A stretch of DNA of 31,154 nucleotides from a virus: positions 1 to 31,154 of the IMG/VR virus record IMGVR_UViG_3300036772_000236, one strand, 5' to 3'. Shown piece after piece: positions 13,329 through 18,809 of the stretch (within the stretch, counting starts at the first letter, position 1; every line of letters starts with the position of its first letter). A program made the translations under genes and the position numbers. The notes beneath the pieces are model-generated. The model saw nothing but the letters and a program-made list of their open reading frames with translations, had not been told where the DNA came from and made no database searches.

Positions 13329-13711
13329 GCCGGCTGCACCCTCATATCCGCGCGGCTTGTTGCCCGATCCGCACTGTCGCGTTTAACGTGCGCGAGAAAA
13401 CGCGCCTGCAATAGACGGAGCAGATCGCGCGTGTTCTTATTCGCGCCAGGATTCGCAGCGATCGCGCGTGCGACGAGCGTATCGAGATCGCCTGCGGCGA
13501 TCGCCGCCGCGCATTCATCACATGCGCCCCACTCGCCCGCGTCGCATTTTGCGCGCAGAGGCGCGCCCGCTGCATCGCGGCCGTCGATGACGAAAGCAGA
13601 ATGCAGGAATGTCCAGAGTTCCCCGCATTCGGCGTGGCATGTATCGCACGTCAGCGGCATAGCTGCGAGCTCGGCGGGTGTCAGATCGGGAACGTATTTC
13701 GGCTCGCTCAA
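13325..13711 (-). CDS. Cys-rich hypothetical protein (128 aa)
   Basis: Cysteines occur as LTCDTCHAECGELW (residues 20-33) and later as AKCDAGEWGACDECAAAI (about 54-71), giving at least two zinc-binding pairs. The C-terminal half is helical (NKNTRDLLRLLQARFLAHVK). The gene overlaps both neighbours as ATGA in the coupled run. Several phage proteins with separated CxxC pairs bind nucleic acid, but this one is not recognised. Confidence 0.65.
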   Translation of the reverse strand: MSEPKYVPDLTPAELAAMPLTCDTCHAECGELWTFLHSAFVIDGRDAAGAPLRAKCDAGEWGACDECAAAIAAGDLDTLVARAIAANPGANKNTRDLLRLLQARFLAHVKRDSADRATSRADMRVQPA

Positions 13712-13950
13712 CTTACAGCCTCCGTCGAGCCGCAGCCCTGCGGCTCGCGTTCGCGCACAGCCGGGTTACGGTGGCATTCGCGCCAGTTTGGCGTAGCCTT
13801 CGCGAGCTCCATCACGCACGGCGAATGCGCCGACGTGATGAGCGCGCACTGATTCGAGGTCGGGTTATCAATGAAGAAGGGATCGCCGCCCGTGAAATGA
13901 ATCGCTCGCGCGAAAAACGGGCAGAATGCGAGCTTTGATGATTCGCCCAT
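13708..13950 (-). CDS. Small Cys-containing hypothetical protein, first gene of the run
   Basis: About 80 residues from ATG 13950 (GTG 13953 also possible). The sequence GESSKLAFCPFFARAIHFTG to DNPTSNQCALITSAHSPCVM has evenly spaced cysteines and aromatic residues, suggesting a small metal-binding or disulfide fold; a further Cys occurs in WRECHRNP. It is the promoter-proximal gene of the run that ends at 10864. No ribosome site or promoter is clear upstream. Function unknown. Confidence 0.6.
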   Translation of the reverse strand: MGESSKLAFCPFFARAIHFTGGDPFFIDNPTSNQCALITSAHSPCVMELAKATPNWRECHRNPAVREREPQGCGSTEAVS

Positions 13951-14252
13951 CACCGAAAGTCTAACCCACCGCGGTCGCGTCCGCAGGCGGATCCGCGCGC
14001 CGCGCCCGCGAAACGAGTTGGTCGCAATCTGCGAAAACCGCGTATCGCGCCGCGTATTTTTCAGGGGGGCAGGGTGTTACCTCAATGTACCCGCGGGGAG
14101 CCCGAAGGGCGAACTTCGGCGAGGTCGTGAACAAGTCTCAACGTCAAAGTAGTATGTGGTTTGAGCGCGGTCGGGCGTTCGGCGCGATTGCGTCGCGCGT
14201 GGCGTGAAATGGTGTACTCTTGAGTGAGTCAATACCATTGAGAAAAAGGACC
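13951..14252. other. Gene-free stretch between divergent accessory run and integrase
   Basis: About 300 bases separate the first accessory gene (minus) from the integrase (plus). No gene is convincing. TAGTAT occurs near 14147-14152 in an otherwise GC-rich sequence and might be a -10 box for the integrase, but its -35 is poor. A phage attachment site often lies beside the integrase gene; none can be recognised without the host junction. Confidence 0.35.
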
Positions 14253-14924
14253 ATGCCCGCGAGAAAAACACCGACAAAACGCCCAAAAACACGCCGAGTG
14301 GTTCAGTCCAGCCGAATTGAACCTCCCAAGAAACCCCGCCGCATAAAGCGAGCGTACTCTCTGAGCGCTGATTCCCAGTACCTGACAGCCTCTGAAATCG
14401 CTGCGTTGTTCAATGTGATAACGAGCGTTCGCGACCGCGCATTGTTCCGCGTCATCTACCATCGGGGGCTGCGCTCAAGCGAGGCCGGTTTACTTCAGTT
14501 GAGCGACTGGAACGAGCGCGACAATAAACTGTTCGTACGCCGCGGCAAAGGCTCGGAATCTAAGGAGTATCATTTGCTCCCGTTTGAAGCGACCGCACTG
14601 CGCGCCTGGATAAAGCGGCGCGGTCGTGAGCCGGGCCCGTTGTTCCCCACCAGACAGAAACGTTCGGGCGGCCTTGGCATTCATCGTAATCAGCTTTTTC
14701 GACTCTTCCGGGGGTATTGCCTGAAAGCAGGTATCCGGCCCGAAAAACATCACATGCATGTTCTCAAACACTCCTGCGGTACGCATTTGAGCGATCGCGG
14801 CAACTCACAGGACGTTATCAAGGACTGGCTCGGCCACAAATCCGCGCAATCCACTCAGGTATATATGCACTTCTCGCAACACAGGCGAGATGAGGCCTGG
14901 GAACGCAACAAGGACTGGCGTTGA
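14253..14924 (+). CDS. int: Tyrosine recombinase / phage integrase (short form)
   Basis: With the ATG at 14253 the protein has 223 residues. The catalytic set is visible: Arg74 in RGLRSSE, Lys99 in RRGKGS, His169 in HVLKHS, His195 in WLGHKSAQ and nucleophile Tyr204 in TQVYMHF. The usual second arginine (HxxR) is Lys172 here. The N-terminal core-binding domain is missing or reduced to a basic tail (residues 1-33), so it is a minimal catalytic-domain integrase. AAAAAGGA precedes the ATG very closely; TTG 14220 is an alternative start. It should integrate phage DNA at an att site. The downstream T5orf172 gene starts at its stop (TTGA). Confidence 0.9.
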   Translation: MPARKTPTKRPKTRRVVQSSRIEPPKKPRRIKRAYSLSADSQYLTASEIAALFNVITSVRDRALFRVIYHRGLRSSEAGLLQLSDWNERDNKLFVRRGKGSESKEYHLLPFEATALRAWIKRRGREPGPLFPTRQKRSGGLGIHRNQLFRLFRGYCLKAGIRPEKHHMHVLKHSCGTHLSDRGNSQDVIKDWLGHKSAQSTQVYMHFSQHRRDEAWERNKDWR

Positions 14925-15412
14925 AGAAAGCGCGGGTTGGATTCATCTATTTCGTGACGACGCCGGGGTACCGGCACGTCAAAATCGGCTGGACGATCAA
15001 CGTCGACCAGCGGGTTACAGCGATCGGTCAGGGGATGCCCGGTCTGCGCATCGCCGGAACCATGCCGGGAACGAGGGCGACTGAAAGATCGCTTCATCAG
15101 AAGTTCGCTGCACTGAAGGTGCGCGGTGAATGGTTCAGATATGCGCCCGAGATTCGCACCTACGTTAGGAGCATCGCGACGATGAAGTTCGAGGATGACA
15201 TAACCCACGTCAGGAGCAACGCTTGGCGCAGCGCGACGGCGAAGCGCCTGGAAAACTGGGGATTGGAACGCCTCACGACCGAGGCGCGCGAACGCATTCA
15301 CCGCGAGAACCGGGAAGCGGCCCTCGATTACGAACGAGAGAGCGAACGCGAACGCGAAGCCGATAAGGCGTGGAAGCGCGCCTGGCGCGATGCGGCCGGG
15401 AACTACCGGTAA
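14921..15412 (+). CDS. T5orf172-type (GIY-YIG superfamily) protein
   Basis: Residues 7-85 form a GIY-YIG-related domain: FIYFV at 8-12, VKIGWT at 20-25, Arg31, ERSLHQKF at 55-62 and GEWFR at 69-73. This matches the T5orf172 branch, whose members include phage nucleases and uncharacterised proteins. The C-terminal half (90-163) is a long charged helix (AALDYERESEREREADKAWK), possibly DNA-binding. The start TTG 14921 overlaps the integrase stop, so the two are co-translated. A paralogue lies at 17335-17769 and a more distant GIY-YIG frame at 30319. A nuclease role is likely but not shown. Confidence 0.82.
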   Translation: MKKARVGFIYFVTTPGYRHVKIGWTINVDQRVTAIGQGMPGLRIAGTMPGTRATERSLHQKFAALKVRGEWFRYAPEIRTYVRSIATMKFEDDITHVRSNAWRSATAKRLENWGLERLTTEARERIHRENREAALDYERESEREREADKAWKRAWRDAAGNYR

Positions 15413-15418
15413 ACGCAA

Positions 15419-15446
15419 AAACGCCCGGCGCGGACGCCGAGCGTTT
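15419..15446. terminator. Bidirectional terminator between convergent genes
   Basis: AAACGC and CGGCG (15419-15430, with one extra C) pair with CGCCG and GCGTTT (15435-15446) around a CGGA loop; one C-A mismatch interrupts the stem. A-rich sequence precedes and T-rich sequence follows, so it works on either strand. It lies between the plus gene ending at 15412 and the minus gene ending at 15486. Confidence 0.75.
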
Positions 15447-15485
15447 CTGTCTGCAAAAGCCCAGATTGGAATCTCGATCTGAATT

Positions 15486-15818
15486 TTACCGCCCCGCCGC
15501 CTGAAAGTAAATCTCGATCCGCGCCTTGATCGCAGCCATTGCGCACGCGAAACCGACCAGCGCGAGGTCGCGCGGGTCTTCGTCCGCCTCGCGCTTCGCC
15601 GGCCGCTGTTCGGTGCGCGCGATCAGCCGCAGCAGGGCGTGGGATTTGGCGAGCTGCTTCCGCAGCTCCGCGGCGTCCGCCTCGGCGCGTTCCGCGGCGT
15701 CGCGGTTCTCGGCGCAGAGCCCGCACGCGAAACGGCCGAGGATCAAAGCCTCGGCCGTGGCGTTATCGAGCTCGTCGCGGTCTGCGTCATTCAGCCAGTG
15801 GGCCGTGGGGTTGCTCAC
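15486..15818 (-). CDS. Small hypothetical protein with CxxC (110 aa)
   Basis: The preferred start is GTG 15818, overlapping the upstream stop as GTGA, although the frame is open to 15857. ACGLCAEN at residues 31-38 is a single CxxC pair. A long helix follows (AERAEADAAELRKQLAKSHA), then a hydrophobic C-terminus (LALVGFACAMAAIKARIEIY) that could be an amphipathic helix. Last gene of the 15486-17066 minus-strand block. Function unknown. Confidence 0.62.
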   Translation of the reverse strand: MSNPTAHWLNDADRDELDNATAEALILGRFACGLCAENRDAAERAEADAAELRKQLAKSHALLRLIARTEQRPAKREADEDPRDLALVGFACAMAAIKARIEIYFQAAGR

Positions 15819-16024
15819 CGCGCGTCCTCCGGATCCGTGGCTTTGCGCTTCTGCCACTCAGCGTCCGCCTCACGATTGAACCGGATCGACGCAAGGCAGC
15901 GTTTGCAGGTCACCGCGGACTCGTCGGTCGTCAGGGCGACGTTATACTTCCAGCACTGCGCGATGAACCTGCCGCCTGGCAGGTCTTTGCGCATGTGAAC
16001 TGCCGCATTCTTTGTCGCCATCAG
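15815..16024 (-). CDS. Small Cys-containing protein (69 aa)
   Basis: ATG 16024 overlaps the upstream stop as ATGA; the longer open frame to 16342 runs through the neighbouring gene and is rejected. The sequence has Cys23 (AQCWKYN) and TCKRC at 38-42, plausibly a three-Cys/one-His zinc site with His9. The C-terminus is charged. Not recognised. Confidence 0.62.
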   Translation of the reverse strand: MMATKNAAVHMRKDLPGGRFIAQCWKYNVALTTDESAVTCKRCLASIRFNREADAEWQKRKATDPEDAR

Positions 16025-16683
16025 TAGCGCGCCCCCATTGCGGCCTTCTCGGCGTTGATGTAAATCGTCAGGCCGCAGGCCCGGACATCCTCGGGCGTGA
16101 ACGTGATGCCCATGCCGCGCTTCGTGGCATACGCCTGCGTTTCCGCCAGTGCGTCGATTGCCGCGCACATCGCCGACATCATGCGCTGCGCTTCGGTGGA
16201 TACCGGCGAGGCCTTCGGCGCGGCGGCGTGGAACGCCTGCGCGCCGTGCTGACGGGCGATCGCGACGGATTTCTCGAGCAACGCTTCCTCGCGGGTCGGC
16301 GCCTGGCGCGCCTGCGGTTCGCGCGGCGTTTCCCGAACCCATGCGGGCGCGTCGTCGGCATCGTAAGCGCGCGCCGGCGAGGCGTCCGCGGGCTCGTCGA
16401 TGCGTTTCACGCGGATCGAGTAGCCGCCGCCGCGGCCATGCGTGACGCGGGCGACGGCGATGAAGTCCGCAGGCTGGACGCGCAGATCGCGCAGCGCGTG
16501 CTCGAATTCCGAGGCCTCCTCATCGTTCAGGAACAGCTTGCGGTTATCGACGGCGGTAAACATGACGCGGCCGCCGGGATAGCGCGAGGCAACGGGCTTG
16601 CCTTCGATGAATTTCAAAGCGAACACCTGCGGATTGGCGTCGAGACGAATGTCGTCGACGCGCGGCATGGTTGCGGTCGCCAT
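16021..16683 (-). CDS. Hypothetical phage protein, possible nucleic-acid-binding N-domain
   Basis: The 220-residue protein starts MATATMPRVDDIRLDANPQV at ATG 16683, overlapping the upstream TAA. The first ~90 residues look like a compact beta-rich domain (ALKFIEGKPVASRYPGGRVM, then RKLFLNDEEASEF, then GGGYSIRVKRI). A flexible Ala/Pro/Glu linker follows, and a C-terminal helical region (MSAMCAAIDALAETQAYATK). No known family can be named; small beta-domains of this type in phage accessory operons sometimes bind single-stranded DNA, but that is only a guess. Confidence 0.68.
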   Translation of the reverse strand: MATATMPRVDDIRLDANPQVFALKFIEGKPVASRYPGGRVMFTAVDNRKLFLNDEEASEFEHALRDLRVQPADFIAVARVTHGRGGGYSIRVKRIDEPADASPARAYDADDAPAWVRETPREPQARQAPTREEALLEKSVAIARQHGAQAFHAAAPKASPVSTEAQRMMSAMCAAIDALAETQAYATKRGMGITFTPEDVRACGLTIYINAEKAAMGARY

Positions 16684-17066
16684 TATGCGGCCCTCCGTTT
16701 CTTTTTGCCGTCGCCGACGCGGACAAACAAGCCGTTTCCGATCGCCGCATAGCTGGTCAGCCAGCCGCCGATTGCGATCGCGACGGGCGCGGCGATCGCG
16801 GGCGCGGCAGCGGCGGAAGCCGCGATATCCGCCGCAACGAAGGCGTCGCAATCGGCGCAAAAGCCGTCCTTCAAATGCGCCGCGCAGTGGTATAGGTCGC
16901 AGCCATCGCACTTAAGCGTCTCGTCCGGATGGGCATCGCACTTCGTACCCTTGAGCACGTTGCCGTGGCGGCAGGCGTGGGTGCGTTCCCAGTTGCGCTC
17001 CTCGGCGAACTGCTCGTCGTGTGCTTCTTCCGCGAGGCTGGGGTAATCGTAATCGGTGTAGGGCAT
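16683..17066 (-). CDS. Zinc-cluster protein with C-terminal membrane segment
   Basis: Residues 32-73 hold seven cysteines and several histidines (ACRHGN, TKCDAHPD, LKCDGCDLYHCAAH, GFCADC), resembling a B-box/AN1-like two-zinc cluster. A hydrophobic stretch at about 79-110 (IAASAAAAPAIAAPVAIAIG) could span the membrane, ending with a basic KKKRRAA tail. Start ATG 17066 has a good AGGAG upstream. It is the first gene of the minus block and is transcribed from the operator-rich divergent region. A membrane-anchored zinc domain is unusual for a phage accessory protein; function unknown. Confidence 0.72.
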   Translation of the reverse strand: MPYTDYDYPSLAEEAHDEQFAEERNWERTHACRHGNVLKGTKCDAHPDETLKCDGCDLYHCAAHLKDGFCADCDAFVAADIAASAAAAPAIAAPVAIAIGGWLTSYAAIGNGLFVRVGDGKKKRRAA

Positions 17067-17116
17067 TGGGTTTGTGTCTCCTGTGGAACTTGCTTACCTG
17101 CAAGCATCCTAAGTTC

Positions 17117-17145
17117 AGTGTACTTGACTTTGTGCTTGTTTGCAA
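17117..17145 (-). promoter_or_regulatory. Possible minus-strand promoter for 15486-17066 block
   Basis: On the minus strand TTGCAA (17145-17140), a 17-base spacer and TACACT (17122-17117) match the sigma70 consensus at four of six bases each. It overlaps operator site 2 and is about 50 bases upstream of the ATG at 17066. Confidence 0.5.
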
Positions 17146-17152
17146 GCATAAT
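17124..17152 (+). promoter_or_regulatory. Strong sigma70-type promoter for the plus-strand block
   Basis: TTGACT (17124-17129) and CATAAT (17147-17152) are separated by exactly 17 bases. Operator site 2 fills most of the spacer. AAGGA at 17181-17185 then provides a ribosome site for ATGs at 17188-17194. Binding of a repressor at site 2 would exclude RNA polymerase. Confidence 0.75.
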
Positions 17153-17200
17153 CTTTGCAGGCAAGCAAATACTTGCAGGAAAGGATTATGATGATGGGTG

Positions 17201-17389
17201 ATGGCGAAAGAACCGAAAGAGGAAAAGGCGGCGCTGACAGTTCAGCAGATGGCGGCTATGGGGGGCAAGGCCCGCGCGAAGGGGATGACGAAGAAGCGCC
17301 GGAAGGAAATAGCGGCGGCGGGCGCGAAGGCGCGGTGGGGGGATCGGGATGCGTCTATTTCATCGAAACCCACGACGGAGCCTTCGTGA
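17201..17389 (+). CDS. Small basic protein with MT-xx-RRKEIA-type motif, overlapping next gene
   Basis: ATG 17201 (or GTG 17198) opens a 62-residue frame with AAMGGKARAKGMTKKRRKEI and AAAGAKARWG at about 18-47. The same motif recurs at the C-terminus of the GIY-YIG protein read in the -1 frame (MTPERRKEIAQKAIETRW), which strongly suggests this frame is translated, at least to about 17340. After the motif the frame continues only 15 codons. It may be a separate small DNA-binding protein or the N-terminal part of a frameshift fusion at the six-G run 17337-17342. The ribosome site at 17181-17185 is better spaced for the other frame. Confidence 0.55.
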   Translation: MAKEPKEEKAALTVQQMAAMGGKARAKGMTKKRRKEIAAAGAKARWGDRDASISSKPTTEPS

Positions 17390-17769
17390 AGATCGGCTAT
17401 TCAGCGCGTGTTCACGGACGGATGCGCGAAATAGGGTTCCGCGGGCATAGAACGCTGCGTCTGGTGGGGTGGATGCCCGGCACGATGGAAACGGAAAAAT
17501 GGCTGCACCATAAGTTTGCTGAGGATTGCGACCACCTTGAATGGTTTCGGAACTCGATCGCGATTCAGGCTTTCATGGCTGCCGTGGGATTAATAAAACC
17601 GCCCCACTCTCTAGACACGATTGGAGAGAAAGACGCGGGTGCGGTGGCAATGGCGTTGAAACGCGCAGCCAGTATGACGCCCGAACGCCGCAAGGAGATC
17701 GCGCAGAAAGCGATTGAAACGAGATGGAAGAACGCGAAGAAAAAGAAGGCCGGAAAGACGGAGGCATGA
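17335..17769 (+). CDS. T5orf172-type (GIY-YIG superfamily) protein with C-terminal basic motif
   Basis: From GTG 17335 (GAAGG just upstream) the product has 144 residues. CVYFIETHDG (6-15), VKIGYS (18-23), TEKWLHHKF (53-61) and LEWFR (68-72) match the domain of the 14921 gene. Residues 110-131 carry ASMTPERRKEIAQKAIETRW, a basic helix-type motif also found upstream in another frame. The frame is open back to ATGs at 17188-17194, behind a good ribosome site, but the intervening residues are Gly/Glu-rich low-complexity sequence, as expected of a shadow frame. Three expression routes are possible: start at 17335, start at 17191, or -1 frameshift from the 17201 frame. Nuclease role likely, not proven. 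Confidence 0.78.
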   Translation: MGGSGCVYFIETHDGAFVKIGYSARVHGRMREIGFRGHRTLRLVGWMPGTMETEKWLHHKFAEDCDHLEWFRNSIAIQAFMAAVGLIKPPHSLDTIGEKDAGAVAMALKRAASMTPERRKEIAQKAIETRWKNAKKKKAGKTEA

Positions 17770-17773
17770 CTGC

Positions 17774-17971
17774 GTGACGGACGTTCAGATACTCACGGTT
17801 GCGATAGCCATCGTGGTGCCCGCCGCGGCCGTCATTTACTCCAATTCGCGGGTGGGCGATGTGGTCAAACTGATCAGTTCCGAATCAGCGTTGCTGCGGT
17901 CGGAGATGACACGGCGATTTGATGCGCTCGAAGCAAAGCTCAAGATTCACGAACTGGAGCACCATCAGTGA
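17774..17971 (+). CDS. Small membrane protein with coiled-coil tail (65 aa)
   Basis: GTG 17774, preceded by GGAGG at suitable distance, starts a 65-residue protein. Residues 5-23 (QILTVAIAIVVPAAAVIYS) are one transmembrane helix, and 27-62 form a coiled coil (VKLISSESALLRSEMTRRFD). The following gene is also a coiled-coil protein and starts at its stop (TGATG), so the two may interact. The frame is open to 17714 but through the GIY-YIG gene. Function unknown; candidates are superinfection exclusion or lysis control. Confidence 0.7.
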   Translation: MTDVQILTVAIAIVVPAAAVIYSNSRVGDVVKLISSESALLRSEMTRRFDALEAKLKIHELEHHQ

Positions 17972-18261
17972 TGGACGAAGAACTAAAGAATCATCTGCAG
18001 GGTATGGAAGATCGCATGGCCGCGCTGATAATCGGCACGGTGCACACGGAGATTGCCGCGTCCGAACAGCGCATGAAAACGGAGATAGGTACGGCTGTTG
18101 AGGCGTCGCAGAACAGGCTGCTCGCCGAGTTCTGGAAGTGGGCGCGCACTGCCGACGCGCGCTATCGCCAGAGCTCGGGCCTCATCAGCGGTTTCGGCGA
18201 GCGCGTCACGCTGGTCGAGGATCGCGTGTCGGAACTGGAACGTGGTAAGGGCGCAGCATGA
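17971..18261 (+). CDS. Coiled-coil hypothetical protein (96 aa)
   Basis: ATG 17971 shares a base with the upstream TGA. The protein is almost wholly helical with heptad-like pattern (LKNHLQGMEDRMAALIIGTV, RMKTEIGTAVEASQNRLLAE) and ends ERVTLVEDRVSELERG. It has no membrane segment and no cysteine. It may form an oligomer with the membrane protein before it. Not recognised as a named family. Confidence 0.7.
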   Translation: MDEELKNHLQGMEDRMAALIIGTVHTEIAASEQRMKTEIGTAVEASQNRLLAEFWKWARTADARYRQSSGLISGFGERVTLVEDRVSELERGKGAA

Positions 18262-18485
18262 TAAACCAGGCGGAACTGGTTATCTGCCGCAGGCGCGGCC
18301 ACAGCGTCGATGTCTCATTTAGAGCAGGCTGGGTGCAATGCAAATGGTGCCGCCTCTGGCTGCGCGAGGTTTGCACCGTCGAAGAGCGTGAAGATATGCC
18401 GCCCGAAGATGAGCAGAATCCCCTTCTGAAGCTTCGCCGCGACACGCAAAAGCTCGTCTCTGATGCGGAAAAGCTTAATGATTGA
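18258..18485 (+). CDS. Small zinc-knuckle-like protein (75 aa)
   Basis: ATGA overlap at 18258. Residues 10-31 hold CRRRGHSVDVSFRAGWVQ then CKWC, giving Cys10, His15, Cys28 and Cys31, a likely single zinc site. An acidic linker and a helix (LLKLRRDTQKLVSDAEKLND) follow. It is co-translated with both neighbours. Function unknown. Confidence 0.68.
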   Translation: MINQAELVICRRRGHSVDVSFRAGWVQCKWCRLWLREVCTVEEREDMPPEDEQNPLLKLRRDTQKLVSDAEKLND

Positions 18486-18804
18486 AGAACCAAGCCTTAT
18501 GCGCGAAATCGGCAAGGTCGCGTGGTATCTGGCGAAATTCCTGGGCGTCGGGCTTGGCGTGCTCGGGTTGATTTTCCTGATCTTTCAGCGCAGCCCCCTT
18601 GCGGCTGTCGCCACATCTTACGCGCTGGTCATTGCGCTCATGATCGGCTTTACTGCCTGGTCAAGCTACAAGTGGAAGCGCGACGCCTTCCGCGAACAAG
18701 CCCAACGCGAGCGCGAACGCACCGCGCGCGAACGCGAGCGGGAGGCCCGCGAACGCGAGCATGCGGCGACGATGAATGCGATCCGCAACGCGCCGCCCGA
18801 CTGA
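18478..18804 (+). CDS. Membrane protein with two TM helices and charged tail
   Basis: From ATG 18478 (GGAAAAG upstream) the protein has 108 residues with hydrophobic segments at 14-36 (VAWYLAKFLGVGLGVLGLIF) and 41-60 (LAAVATSYALVIALMIGFTA), then a highly charged helix rich in Arg-Glu repeats (EREREAREREHAATMNAI). Class II holins have two TM helices and a charged tail, so holin is a possibility, but there is no lysin nearby. It is the last gene of the plus block and ends five bases from the convergent spike gene. The start at 18463 is less likely. Confidence 0.7.
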   Translation: MIEEPSLMREIGKVAWYLAKFLGVGLGVLGLIFLIFQRSPLAAVATSYALVIALMIGFTAWSSYKWKRDAFREQAQRERERTAREREREAREREHAATMNAIRNAPPD

Positions 18805-18809
18805 AACGG

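Larger units (their letters stand above)
17091..17180. promoter_or_regulatory. Cluster of four TGCTTG/CAAGCA operator-like sites
   Basis: Site 1 at 17091-17106 is TGCTTACCTGCAAGCA; site 2 at 17133-17148 is TGCTTGTTTGCAAGCA, with perfect 6-bp arms; site 3 at 17154-17167 is TTTGCAGGCAAGCA (inverted orientation); a half-like site 4, ACTTGCAGG, is at 17171-17179. Site 2 sits between the -35 and -10 boxes of the plus promoter and over the -35 of a possible minus promoter. Such an array suggests cooperative repression of both divergent blocks. Confidence 0.75.

Noticed and set aside
16342-16911. Long N-terminal extensions of the genes ending at 15815 and 16021
   Set aside because: The added residues are Arg-rich shadow sequence; internal ATGs overlap the upstream stop codons exactly as elsewhere in the run.
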